Assembly (NCBI GenBank): GCA_964586765.1
Contig: CAZPHN010000036.1
Span: forward strand, 1 to 24,095
Reading direction: 5' to 3'
Length of the DNA stretch: 24,095 nucleotides
DNA from: UBA3263 sp964586765
GTDB lineage: Bacteria; Bacteroidota; Bacteroidia; Bacteroidales; Muribaculaceae
The position numbers and the translations under genes are program-made. This document shows positions 7,443 through 15,638 of the stretch, piece by piece. A model generated the notes under the pieces. It did not search any database. It saw only the letters and a list, made by a program, of their open reading frames with translations, and was not told where the DNA came from. How positions within the stretch are numbered: position 1 is the first letter of the stretch; each line of letters starts with the position of its first letter.

Positions 7443-7922
7443 TTAGTCGCGCGGCGGCCACACTGTGTCATCGTTGGTCTTGCATGCTTTTTTATGGGTA
7501 GCATTATCAAGATGAGTACAGATCCCCGAATGAGTAATACCTATCTTCGGTTCTTTCCACTCACACGATGAACCTACAACTATTCCTTTGCACGCATCGT
7601 AGCGGTTCGTGGCTCCAGAGGTGACATTGGATAAGTCGCATGCTTCGCTAACAGTTGTTTCGCCATCTGCACTTGTACATATGAGATAGTGAAGATATTT
7701 CGCACCTCCAATATCTTTAGGAACTGGTGTCATTTTTATGCCGGAGCATGAAATTCCCTTTCCATTATAACATGTTTCCTTAAATTCTTGGATTCCACTG
7801 TTGCCGGTGTTGCCGTTGTTACCACTATCGCCGCTGTCACCGCTAAATCCTTTAGCCGAGAGTGTTGTTCTCTGTTTGATTTCATCTTGCGAGAGAACTT
7901 TAATTTTAGAGTTTCTTTTCAT
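7443..7922 (-). CDS. Candidate natural-product precursor peptide with eight cysteines
   Basis: A 159-aa protein, the first gene of the cluster operon. Residues 1-24 (MKRNSKIKVLSQDEIKQR...LSAKG) resemble the short amphipathic leader of GG-Bacteroidales precursors (KLKxLSxxEL..RE...LxGG), but the double glycine is replaced by Gly25-Phe26. Residues 25-45 are seven Gly-x-x triplets (GFS GDS GDS GNN GNT GNS GIQ). The core has eight cysteines, at 51, 59, 82, 95, 111, 120, 135 and 147, an even number suited to four disulfides. There are only scattered hydrophobic residues and no classical signal peptide. It lies just upstream of the VKOR/thioredoxin fusion, separated by a strong hairpin. At 159 aa it is long for a RiPP precursor, so a disulfide-rich secreted protein using a leader-type export signal is the alternative. 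It is not recognised from any characterised family. Confidence 0.72.
   Translation of the reverse strand: MKRNSKIKVLSQDEIKQRTTLSAKGFSGDSGDSGNNGNTGNSGIQEFKETCYNGKGISCSGIKMTPVPKDIGGAKYLHYLICTSADGETTVSEACDLSNVTSGATNRYDACKGIVVGSSCEWKEPKIGITHSGICTHLDNATHKKACKTNDDTVWPPRD
7788..7850 (-). repeat. Gly-x-x triplet repeat within the precursor
   Basis: Seven consecutive nine-base units, each encoding Gly-x-x with x mostly Asp, Asn, Ser or Thr. The DNA units are diverged in third positions, so the protein pattern is being kept rather than the exact DNA. It separates the leader-like segment from the cysteine-rich core. Confidence 0.8.
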
Positions 7923-8026
7923 ATTATATAGATTAATAAATAAAGTATAATATAATAACGATTAATTCATTAAAAATGTTTTTGTAAGACGTTAATTATT
8001 GATATTCCGAAAAAAATGCTTATGGC

Positions 8027-8058
8027 ATTGAAATTTACAATATAAATACATATATTTG
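8027..8058 (+). promoter_or_regulatory. Promoter of the first outer-membrane barrel gene
   Basis: ATTG at 8027-8030, a 20-nt spacer, then TATATTTG at 8051-8058, a perfect Bacteroidetes -7 box. Transcription should start around 8062-8065, which leaves only 5-8 nt before the ATG at 8070 but 17-20 nt before the one at 8082. No equally clear promoter was found for the divergent peptide operon in the same 160-nt gap. Confidence 0.65.
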
Positions 8059-8081
8059 CATGATAATTTATGGTTACGATT

Positions 8082-11048
8082 ATGAAAAAGATTATTATAT
8101 CACTGATGCTATTGTTTGGTTTCTATGTCGCTGCTGAAAGTGCAGGTGTGCATCCCGTGTCTGAATCCGAAAAGGTAGAGGTGGAATTTATGTATTCTTT
8201 TTCAGTAGTTGATTCAGTAACTCGAAGATATTTGGATAAGCCGAAAGTATTAGCATTTGTTGAGGGCGACTCGGTGGTTAAGGCGAAAGGATATAAGATT
8301 GGCTTGGTGTCTGGTCTGATTACCACTCCGGTGTGTCGAGTTCATTTGCCAGTTGTGGATAGTTGTTCATACCAGATATACGTTGACGTTGATGGATATC
8401 TACCACGTAATATATATGTAAAGCCAAAAAGAAAGGATTATGTACCATATCAGCCTATTGAGCTTGGGGAGATTGGGCTGTTGAGGGAGCCTAAACAGCT
8501 TGATGAGGTGACGGTTACCGCTACGAAAATCAAGATGTATTATGATGGCGATACGCTGGTTTATAATGCCGATGCTTTCATGTTACCCGACGGGTCAATG
8601 CTTGATGATTTGATCAGGAAGCTCGATGGAGTGACCATTGACCGCAACGGGCAGATTTTTTGCAAGGGGCGCAAGGTGGAGAGCCTGATGCTTGAAGGCA
8701 AAAAGCTTTTTGACGGAAATCCGGGTGTGCTGCTGAGAAATCTCGGGGCATATACCGTAAAAAATATTAAGGTCTATGACTATACATCGCCCGACGAGAA
8801 GTTTAAGGGTTACGGCTCCGGGACGGAAAAGCCGATGGTGATGGACGTGGTGCTCAAAAAGGAGTACTCCATAGGCAAATGGGTCAATCTTGATGCGGGT
8901 TACGGTACCTCAAACCGCTATCTGGGGCGTCTGTTCGCGCTCGGGTTCACCAAGACTACGGCAATCTCGGCGTTTGTGAACGCCAATAATCTTTCATCGG
9001 GCGATGACCCTACCCGCTACGACCAATGGAGCCCGGGAAAGGCAGGAGATAGCGACAGCCGTTACATTTCCGGCGGTCTGTCTTATCAGTATGACGCCGG
9101 GAAGCGTAGTTTCAGTGGTTCGGCGGCGGTCAATACATCAGATAAACTCGGGCTTTCAGGCAGCGAGGCTATAACCTACACCGCCGGCGGCGACAGATTT
9201 ACCAGTTCTTACAGCCGCAATCATGGGAGCGACCTTGAGGTCTCGACCAATCATAAACTTTACTGGCAGTTTTCAAAGGCAACGCTGAGTCTGTCGCCGG
9301 AATTCACCTTTACGCGCAATCATTCTGACGGCACAGGCACTTCGGCAACCTTCGATGAGGATATGGGCAAGGTGACGTCAGAGGAAATCGACGCCATCTA
9401 CTCCGGCGATGCCGACCGGCTGCTGCGCCACGCCATTAACCGCAACCTGACGCGCAGGGAAAACAGCGGCACGCGCTATTACGGGCGGTTAGGGGCAAGC
9501 AGCGTGGTGCGCCTGCCCGACCGCGGCTCCGTGCGCCATAATCTGACATTCAATGCCGGAGGTAATTACGGCAATTCATGGGGCGATTTCTTTAAACGCT
9601 ATACCATCAATTACGGACAGGATGCCATACCGGCTTCTGACGTCTACGCCTACACCAATACCCGCCCTTCATGGAGCGTAAACGGCAAAGGTTCGGCAAA
9701 ATATGAGCTCAATATCGGCAATAAGCATACCATTTCGCTGACTTACGGCTATTCCCATCATAAAGACCGCAATACCTCTGACCGATACCTGCTCAGCAAT
9801 CTCGACCGGGCATCGATGGAGAGCCTGCGGTTTGCCGAGCTGCCGCCAGATCTTGACCTGACGTCGGTAATCGACCCTGACAATAGCCGCCATACCCGCT
9901 ACATAACCAACTCACACCGTATCAACGGACGGATATACCTTGTGTGGGAGCGCGAGCGCGCCAAGGCTATGGACAGGATGAATATTTATGCCAATCCGTC
10001 GCTTGAGGTGCTGAACCGACGTTACGATTATGTCCGCCCCAATTATGATACTACGGTAGTGAGTCGGACCGCGATGCCGGCAGTCAGTGCCGGACTGGAC
10101 CTTTTAAGGACTGTTATGGGGAAACGGAGAATTCAATATTCGGCAGACTTATCGTGGCGTTCCTCGCCGTCGCTTATTTCGCTGAGCAATCTGGTAAATA
10201 CGTCGAACACCACCGACCCGCTTTACATCACTCGCGGAAATCCTAATCTGCGCAACGGATATCACCATACCGCACAGATTAAATTGCGTTTAAGTCAGTC
10301 TGAGCCTACCATATACTGGCATAATCTTACGTTTTTATATTCATTTTCGACCAATGACGTTACGAGCGGTTTCATTTATGACCCTCAGACTGGCGTCACG
10401 GTGTCGACAATGTACAACCTGAACGGAGCGCGGACTTACTCGGCGGGATATAGCGGCTCCGGTCCTGTGTTCAAGCGGGGCAGAACGCGTATGGACTATA
10501 AGCTCGGAGCTGAGGCGTCTGATGCTCGTAATCCGGTTATGGTAGGCGAGGCGTCTGAATCCGGAAGAATCGAGCCGGTGCGCCGGTTTGTTGACAATCA
10601 AGTGCTTAGCCCATCCGTAGGCTTGACTTTATATTACGGCAAGCAGTCACATTCCGTAGCCTTTAACTGGGGCGGAGGTTTCAACAGGTTCAGCAGCAAC
10701 TCACCGGAGTATCAGCCCATGTCTACTTCCACGCTGCGCTATAAGCTCAGTCTGGGTTTCGGTCTGCCGAAGAATATAAGGCTATCGACCAATGCCACTC
10801 TCTATACCCGCAGTGGCTACGATGACCCGAGCCTGAATACGTCGGAGGTGGTCTGGAATGTTTCCGGCTCATGGAACTGGAAGAAACCGGGACTGACGTT
10901 CATCTTTGACGGCTATGACATTCTGGGGCAAATCAAGAATGTGTCAGCTTATGCCAACGCGCTTGGGCGCACCGAAACTTGGCGCAACACCCTGCCGCGC
11001 TATTTCCTGTTCCGTATCCGCTACCACCTCGACCTCTCCCCCCGCTAA
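8082..11048 (+). CDS. TonB-plug-containing outer-membrane beta-barrel protein
   Basis: A 988-aa predicted outer-membrane protein of the OMP_b-brl_3-like family. The chosen start gives the signal peptide MKKIIISLMLLFGFYVAAESA; the ATG at 8070 adds four residues. An N-terminal carboxypeptidase-regulatory-like beta-sandwich (about 25-140) is followed by a plug-like domain: EVTVTATKIKMYYDGDTLVYNADAF, then GSMLDDLIRKLDGV and NGQIFCKGRKVESLMLEGKKLFDGNP. The rest is a long run of alternating, aromatic-ended strands ending in RIRYHLDLSPR. No clear TonB box was seen. It diverges from the peptide operon and could carry the peptide or its ligand across the outer membrane, but the same family member at 20264 lacks such a neighbour. 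GC content steps up near 8460-8500, at the sandwich/plug border. Confidence 0.85.
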   Translation: MKKIIISLMLLFGFYVAAESAGVHPVSESEKVEVEFMYSFSVVDSVTRRYLDKPKVLAFVEGDSVVKAKGYKIGLVSGLITTPVCRVHLPVVDSCSYQIYVDVDGYLPRNIYVKPKRKDYVPYQPIELGEIGLLREPKQLDEVTVTATKIKMYYDGDTLVYNADAFMLPDGSMLDDLIRKLDGVTIDRNGQIFCKGRKVESLMLEGKKLFDGNPGVLLRNLGAYTVKNIKVYDYTSPDEKFKGYGSGTEKPMVMDVVLKKEYSIGKWVNLDAGYGTSNRYLGRLFALGFTKTTAISAFVNANNLSSGDDPTRYDQWSPGKAGDSDSRYISGGLSYQYDAGKRSFSGSAAVNTSDKLGLSGSEAITYTAGGDRFTSSYSRNHGSDLEVSTNHKLYWQFSKATLSLSPEFTFTRNHSDGTGTSATFDEDMGKVTSEEIDAIYSGDADRLLRHAINRNLTRRENSGTRYYGRLGASSVVRLPDRGSVRHNLTFNAGGNYGNSWGDFFKRYTINYGQDAIPASDVYAYTNTRPSWSVNGKGSAKYELNIGNKHTISLTYGYSHHKDRNTSDRYLLSNLDRASMESLRFAELPPDLDLTSVIDPDNSRHTRYITNSHRINGRIYLVWERERAKAMDRMNIYANPSLEVLNRRYDYVRPNYDTTVVSRTAMPAVSAGLDLLRTVMGKRRIQYSADLSWRSSPSLISLSNLVNTSNTTDPLYITRGNPNLRNGYHHTAQIKLRLSQSEPTIYWHNLTFLYSFSTNDVTSGFIYDPQTGVTVSTMYNLNGARTYSAGYSGSGPVFKRGRTRMDYKLGAEASDARNPVMVGEASESGRIEPVRRFVDNQVLSPSVGLTLYYGKQSHSVAFNWGGGFNRFSSNSPEYQPMSTSTLRYKLSLGFGLPKNIRLSTNATLYTRSGYDDPSLNTSEVVWNVSGSWNWKKPGLTFIFDGYDILGQIKNVSAYANALGRTETWRNTLPRYFLFRIRYHLDLSPR

Positions 11049-11090
11049 ATTTTAGTGGGATTGGGGCATTTTTTCATTTTTCACTTTTCA

Positions 11091-11116
11091 TTTTTCATTT
11101 AAAATGCTTACCTTTG
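11091..11116 (+). promoter_or_regulatory. ftsX promoter module
   Basis: A T-rich TTTTTCATTT tract at 11091-11100 precedes GCTTACCTTTG, containing a perfect -7 box TACCTTTG at 11109-11116. The ftsX ATG follows after only 4 nt, so the message may be leaderless. The -33 element is not clear. The same block recurs upstream of the divIC-like gene. Confidence 0.6.
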
Positions 11117-11120
11117 CGGA

Positions 11121-11984
11121 ATGAAATCGCGTAAAGGCTTTTCGTCGCTGAGTGTGCAGGCCACGGCTACAGTTTCTGTTGCCCTCGTTCTGTTGCTGCT
11201 CGGCATGGTTGCGTCGCTCGGTCTCGCCGCGCGCCGTATCACTACGGAGATTAAGGAGCACCTCGGGTTTGACGTGGTTCTGACCGAACATGCCACCCTT
11301 GACCGGGTCAATGAATTCAAGCAGATGTTTGCCGATGCTCCTTACGTAGCGTCGTTCCGCTATTTCTCGCCCGAACAGGCAAACGAGACTTGGCGCGAGG
11401 AGATGGGCGAGAATCTTACCGAACTGCTTGATGTCAACCCGTTCCTGCCTGAATTTGAGGTGAATGTCAAGGCTGATTATGCGGTGGCTGACAGTCTGGA
11501 TGCCATCGTGCTACCGCTGACGCAGATGGACGACGTTTATCAGGTAAATGCCCATACGGAGGTGGTTGACCGCGTAAACCGCAATCTGTCAACGCTGATG
11601 TGGGTGCTTCTGATTGCCGCTGCGGCTCTGCTGCCCATTTCTTTCGTGTTGATAAACAACACCATCCGTCTGACTATTTTTTCGCGTCGCTTTATCATAC
11701 ATACCATGAAGTTAGTCGGAGCTTCACGCGGATTTATCCGCCGCCCGTTCATTGTAAGCAACCTGCTGCAGGCTCTTCTTGCGGCAGTCATCGCTTCGGC
11801 ACTCCTTACGGGTATGTATTTCTATATCTGGTCGCTTGACCAATCGCTGCAGGCTGTCCTTACGGAGCAGATGCTCATATGGGTTTGCTGCGGTATGCTG
11901 GTATGCGGTCTTGCAATCTGTCTGATTGCCGCGCTTTTTGCAACGCAGCGATATCTGACGCGCTCATACGATGAACTCTTCTAA
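11121..11984 (+). CDS. ftsX: Cell-division ABC transporter permease-like protein FtsX
   Basis: A 287-aa inner-membrane protein that works with the ATPase FtsE to control septal peptidoglycan hydrolases. It shows the FtsX layout: a short cytoplasmic N-terminus, TM1 (about 14-35), an extracytoplasmic domain (about 40-160, with the segment SFRYFSPEQANETWREEMGE), then three TM helices (about 165-185, 215-240 and 255-275). The characteristic IRLTIFSRRFIIHTMKLVGAS segment lies after TM2. ftsE is not in the window. It heads a run of closely spaced genes (DUF3098, uppP, truB, queA) that is conserved in Bacteroidetes. Confidence 0.92.
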   Translation: MKSRKGFSSLSVQATATVSVALVLLLLGMVASLGLAARRITTEIKEHLGFDVVLTEHATLDRVNEFKQMFADAPYVASFRYFSPEQANETWREEMGENLTELLDVNPFLPEFEVNVKADYAVADSLDAIVLPLTQMDDVYQVNAHTEVVDRVNRNLSTLMWVLLIAAAALLPISFVLINNTIRLTIFSRRFIIHTMKLVGASRGFIRRPFIVSNLLQALLAAVIASALLTGMYFYIWSLDQSLQAVLTEQMLIWVCCGMLVCGLAICLIAALFATQRYLTRSYDELF

Positions 11985-12010
11985 ACCTCTCCCTTTCACA
12001 ATAAAAAAAG

Positions 12011-12307
12011 ATGGCAAATTATAACATTAACGCAAAAAACAACACGAAAACCAACGCTAACTCGCAGCTAGACTCCGAATCATATGTCGAGTTTCCGCTT
12101 GTGCGTATTAATTTCATACTTATGGCTATTGCCGGTGCGGCAATCATTATCGGTTTTCTGCTGATGCTCGGCGGCAAGACTACCGTAGAGGGCTTCAACC
12201 CCGATATTTTTTCCACGCGCCGAATAGTTATTGGTCCGGGTCTCTCCTTCCTCGGTTTCCTTTTTATGGCTTTTGCTATCATTTATCGTCCTAAAAATCG
12301 AAAATAA
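12011..12307 (+). CDS. DUF3098 small membrane protein
   Basis: A 98-aa protein with a polar, Asn-rich first 30 residues and two hydrophobic segments (about 33-53 and 72-90), ending in a basic tail (YRPKNRK). This matches DUF3098, a Bacteroidetes family typically encoded between ftsX and uppP, as here. It is 26 nt after ftsX and 8 nt before uppP. The function is unknown; the neighbours suggest a link to cell division or lipid-carrier recycling. Confidence 0.88.
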   Translation: MANYNINAKNNTKTNANSQLDSESYVEFPLVRINFILMAIAGAAIIIGFLLMLGGKTTVEGFNPDIFSTRRIVIGPGLSFLGFLFMAFAIIYRPKNRK

Positions 12308-12315
12308 TTCAAAAA

Positions 12316-13149
12316 ATGGATTGGATTGACGCCCTTATTCTCGGAATAGTTCAAGGTCTGGCAGAATACCTGCCCATCAGCTCCAGCGGTCACCTTGAAA
12401 TAATGAAACAGATTCTCGGTCTTGACCTCGACCCGGAAGCATCGCTTACGTTCAGCATGATGCTCCATGTGGCTACGGTGCTGAGCACCATCGTGGTGCT
12501 TTGGCATGAGTTCAAGCCGCTGTTCCTTTCATTCATTACCTTCAAGCGCGACAATAATTTCTATTACGTATGTAAGATTCTTTTGTCGTGTATACCCGTA
12601 GGCATTGTAGGTCTCTGCTTTAAAAAGCAGATTTCCGCTCTTTTTGACGGCAATCTGACGGTTGTGGGCATCTGTCTGCTCGTTACCGCGTTACTTCTCT
12701 GCTTTGCATATTTCACCCGCACTCGCGAGGCTCTTGCCAAACCCGGCGCGCCTCAGGGTCGCGATATCACTTGGGCAGACGCTTTCATAATCGGTCTGGC
12801 TCAGGCAGTTGCCGTTCTTCCCGGACTTTCCCGCTCAGGTACCACCATCGCTACCGGTATCCTTCTGGGCGATAATCGCGCCAAAGTGGCTAATTTCTCG
12901 TTCCTTATGGTCATTATCCCTATACTTGGCGAAGGTCTGCTTGACCTCAAGGATATTCTCTTCCCTGACGTTACTGAGGTTGCCGCCGGTGCCGCTGTAG
13001 GTCTGTTGCCTGTATGCATAGGCTTTATCGCCTCATTTGTGGTTGGCTGCATGGCATGCAAATGGATGATTGACATTGTCAAGAAGGGCAAGTTGGTTTG
13101 GTTTGCCGTTTATTGTGCCGCTGCCGGTGCCCTCTGTCTCCTTTGGTAA
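12316..13149 (+). CDS. uppP: Undecaprenyl-diphosphatase (BacA/UppP)
   Basis: A 277-aa integral membrane enzyme that removes a phosphate from undecaprenyl diphosphate, regenerating the lipid carrier used for peptidoglycan and surface glycans; overproduction of the family gives bacitracin resistance. Both signature blocks are present: GLAEYLPISSSGHLEI (about 14-29, with Glu17, the serine run and His26) and a second block ending PGLSRSGTTIATG. Several hydrophobic helices fill the rest, and the length is standard. Confidence 0.96.
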   Translation: MDWIDALILGIVQGLAEYLPISSSGHLEIMKQILGLDLDPEASLTFSMMLHVATVLSTIVVLWHEFKPLFLSFITFKRDNNFYYVCKILLSCIPVGIVGLCFKKQISALFDGNLTVVGICLLVTALLLCFAYFTRTREALAKPGAPQGRDITWADAFIIGLAQAVAVLPGLSRSGTTIATGILLGDNRAKVANFSFLMVIIPILGEGLLDLKDILFPDVTEVAAGAAVGLLPVCIGFIASFVVGCMACKWMIDIVKKGKLVWFAVYCAAAGALCLLW

Positions 13150-13164
13150 ACTGATATATAGCCT

Positions 13165-13875
13165 ATGGATTTTATCAGCGGTCAGATTTTGAAGGTTGAC
13201 AAGCCTCTGCACTGGACTTCGTTTGACGTGGTCAAGCGAATCAGGGGTGTCCTGCGTCGCCGCCACGGAATAAAACGCTTTAAGGTGGGACATGCCGGCA
13301 CTCTCGACCCTCTCGCCACCGGCGTGATGCTCGTTTGCACCGGTCGCGCCACCAAGCTGATAAATGACCTTCAGGCTGGAATGAAGGAGTATGTAGCCAC
13401 AATCCGCCTCGGAGCTACTACTCCCAGCCATGACCTTGAAACCGCCATCGACTCTACTGCGCCTACCGACCATCTGACCGAGGCGGACGTGCGTGCCGCC
13501 CTCGCGAAATTTGTCGGTGTGATAGAGCAGGTGCCTCCCGTCTTTTCCGCGGTCAAGATTGACGGAAAACGGGCATATAAATTTGCCCGTCGAGGTGAGG
13601 CTCCTGAACTTAAGGCAAAACCGGTTGAAATCGCCGAGATTGAGCTGCTCCGTTGCCGTCTCCCCGAGATTACCGTCAGGGTTCTCTGCGGCAAGGGCAC
13701 ATATATCCGCTCCTTGGCGCGCGACCTTGGCGATGCGCTCGAAGTGGGCGGACATCTGACCGCGCTGCGCCGTACCCGTGTCGGTGACGTCAGCATCTAC
13801 GACTGTATCGATGCTCCGAAAATGCTCGATTTCCTTAACGACGTTGAAATCGAAATCCCCGAAACTCAATCATAG
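13165..13875 (+). CDS. truB: tRNA pseudouridine-55 synthase
   Basis: A 236-aa cytosolic enzyme converting U55 of the tRNA T-loop to pseudouridine. The N-terminal DKPLHWTSFDVV and the catalytic block VGHAGTLDPLATGVMLVCTG (Asp48) are clear, as are PPVFSAVKIDGKRAY and CGKGTYIRSLARDLG. It lacks the C-terminal PUA extension of E. coli TruB, as is usual for Bacteroidetes enzymes. It starts 15 nt after uppP. Confidence 0.96.
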   Translation: MDFISGQILKVDKPLHWTSFDVVKRIRGVLRRRHGIKRFKVGHAGTLDPLATGVMLVCTGRATKLINDLQAGMKEYVATIRLGATTPSHDLETAIDSTAPTDHLTEADVRAALAKFVGVIEQVPPVFSAVKIDGKRAYKFARRGEAPELKAKPVEIAEIELLRCRLPEITVRVLCGKGTYIRSLARDLGDALEVGGHLTALRRTRVGDVSIYDCIDAPKMLDFLNDVEIEIPETQS

Positions 13876-13910
13876 AATTAACAAATACTCCACACAGCAT
13901 AAACAAAAAT

Positions 13911-14960
13911 ATGAAACTGTCGCAATTTAATTTTAACCTTCCTCAGGAACTCATTGCCCAATATCCGCGGGCAGAGCGTGATGAGGCCCGACTCATGGTG
14001 TTGAACCGCAAGACAGGTAAGATTACTCACCATCTGTTTAAGGACATTATCGACTTTTTCAATGAAGGAGACGCCATGGTATTCAACGATACCCGCGTAT
14101 TTCCTGCAAAACTTTATGGCAACAAGGAGCGTACCAATGCCCGCATCGAGGTTTTTCTGTTGCGTGAACTGAATGCCGAAAATAAACTCTGGGATGTCCT
14201 TGTGGAGCCAGCCCGTAAAATCCGTATTGGTAATAAACTCTACTTTGGCGAGGATGAGAGCCTTGTGGCTGAAGTTATCGACAATACTACTTCTCGCGGT
14301 CGCACTCTCCGTTTCCTTTACGACGGTCCCCACGATGAATTCAAGCGTCAGCTATATTCTCTGGGCATGACCCCCCTGCCCGAACACATTACACGCCAGC
14401 CGGAAGAGATAGACGTTGACGCCTTCCAGACCGTGTATGCTACGAAAGAGGGTGCGGTTGTGGCTCCCGGTGCCGGTCTCCATTATTCGCGACTGCTTAT
14501 GAAGCGTCTGGAGCTTAAGGGCATCGGAATCGGCTTCATGACCGTTCATTCCGGACTCGGAACTTTCCGCGAAATTGACGTCGAGGACCTTTCCAAGCAT
14601 CGGATTGATGCCGAGGAGGTGATTATTGATGAAAAACTCGTTGAAATGGTCAATGCCACAAAGGATGCCGACAAGCAGGTGCTTGCCGTAGGCACCTCCG
14701 TGCTTCGCGGCATGGTTGCCGGCGAGTCTATGGGCGGACATCTTAAGGAATACTCCGGATGGATTAACAAGTTTATCGCTCCTCCGTATGATTTTACCGT
14801 TCCGACCTCATTGGTGACCAATTTCCACCTTCCGCTGTCAACCATGCTCATGATGGAGGCAGCCTTTGGCGGCTATGATGACGTAATGCGCGCTTATCAG
14901 GAGGCTATCGACGAGAAATACCTCTTTGGTGCCTATGGTGACTCACTCCTTATTATATAA
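13911..14960 (+). CDS. queA: S-adenosylmethionine:tRNA ribosyltransferase-isomerase
   Basis: A 349-aa enzyme that transfers and isomerises the ribosyl part of SAM onto preQ1-tRNA to make epoxyqueuosine. The start MKLSQFNFNLPQELIAQYPRAERD and the block FNDTRVFPAKLYG are diagnostic. Further on come GMTPLPEHITR, GAVVAPGAGLHYS (family usually has TAGLHF) and FHLPLSTMLMM. It lies 35 nt after truB. No other queuosine genes are in the window, so the precursor must be made or imported elsewhere. Confidence 0.96.
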   Translation: MKLSQFNFNLPQELIAQYPRAERDEARLMVLNRKTGKITHHLFKDIIDFFNEGDAMVFNDTRVFPAKLYGNKERTNARIEVFLLRELNAENKLWDVLVEPARKIRIGNKLYFGEDESLVAEVIDNTTSRGRTLRFLYDGPHDEFKRQLYSLGMTPLPEHITRQPEEIDVDAFQTVYATKEGAVVAPGAGLHYSRLLMKRLELKGIGIGFMTVHSGLGTFREIDVEDLSKHRIDAEEVIIDEKLVEMVNATKDADKQVLAVGTSVLRGMVAGESMGGHLKEYSGWINKFIAPPYDFTVPTSLVTNFHLPLSTMLMMEAAFGGYDDVMRAYQEAIDEKYLFGAYGDSLLII

Positions 14961-14995
14961 TTCTTATTTGCAATTTTAAATTTTTCATTAATATC

Positions 14996-15556
14996 ATGAC
15001 CAACCCCGCAACTTACCTCGACCCCGCAGAGGAAAAGATGGAGCTCGCAGTGGCCTATCTTGATGAATCGCTCAGTCACATTCGCGCCGGCAAGGCAAAT
15101 CCCAAACTTCTTGACGGTATCCGTGTTGACTATTATGGGTCAGCCGCTCCCATTTCGAATGTGGCAAATGTTTCTGTGCCTGATGCGCGCACCATTGTGA
15201 TTACGCCTTGGGAAAAATCCATGTTCAAGGAGATTGAAAAAGCCATTATCAACTCCGAACTCGGTATTATGCCTGAAAATAACGGCGAAGTTATCCGTCT
15301 TGCCATTCCCCCGTTGACCGAAGAGCGTCGTAAGGCTCTCGTGAAGCAGAGCAAGGCAGAGGCTGAAACCGCCAAGGTTTCCGTTCGTAATGCTCGCCGT
15401 GACGCCATCGACGGACTCAAGAAAGCAATCAAACAGGGTATGCCTGAGGATGTGGAAAAAGACGCCGAAGCATCCGCACAGAAACTTCACGACAAATTCC
15501 TCAAAAAAATCGACGACCTTTTCGCTGCCAAGGAAAAAGAAATCCTCACCGTCTGA
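14996..15556 (+). CDS. frr: Ribosome recycling factor
   Basis: A 186-aa cytosolic factor that, with EF-G, splits post-termination ribosomes. The family core is intact: RAGKANPKLLDGIRVDYYGS, VSVPDARTIVITPWEKSM and RLAIPPLTEERRKALVKQ, followed by the long three-helix-bundle C-terminus. The length is standard. Here frr sits after queA with a 35-nt gap rather than beside pyrH or tsf. A strong hairpin follows 26 nt after the stop. Confidence 0.97.
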   Translation: MTNPATYLDPAEEKMELAVAYLDESLSHIRAGKANPKLLDGIRVDYYGSAAPISNVANVSVPDARTIVITPWEKSMFKEIEKAIINSELGIMPENNGEVIRLAIPPLTEERRKALVKQSKAEAETAKVSVRNARRDAIDGLKKAIKQGMPEDVEKDAEASAQKLHDKFLKKIDDLFAAKEKEILTV

Positions 15557-15582
15557 TTCCTTTATAGCACGTATAACTCATA

Positions 15583-15616
15583 GCGGCTGTTTGACCTCAA
15601 AAAGTCAAACAGCCGC
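15583..15616. terminator. Shared terminator between convergent operons
   Basis: GCGGCTGTTTGAC (15583-15595) pairs perfectly over 13 bp with 15604-15616, around an 8-nt loop. It is followed on the plus strand by AAACTTTATTA, a weak T-rich tail. It lies between the frr stop and the CNNM/CorC gene stop and probably ends transcription from both sides. Confidence 0.75.
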
Positions 15617-15638
15617 AAACTTTATTACCGAATATACA

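Noticed and set aside
5121..7922. Classical lanthipeptide cluster
   Set aside because: No LanB or LanM dehydratase is seen and the LanC-like protein lacks the zinc motifs; the presence of an oxidase fits disulfides better.
3901..8080. Insertion by an integrative element
   Set aside because: No integrase, transposase, tRNA or direct-repeat attachment sites were found at either edge.
8082..11048. SusC-type nutrient receptor of a polysaccharide utilisation locus
   Set aside because: No SusD-like lipoprotein or glycoside hydrolase is adjacent, and the plug and barrel fit the OMP_b-brl_3-like group.
13033..13869. 278-codon minus-strand frame opposite truB
   Set aside because: truB is unmistakable on the plus strand; the antisense protein has no domain features.
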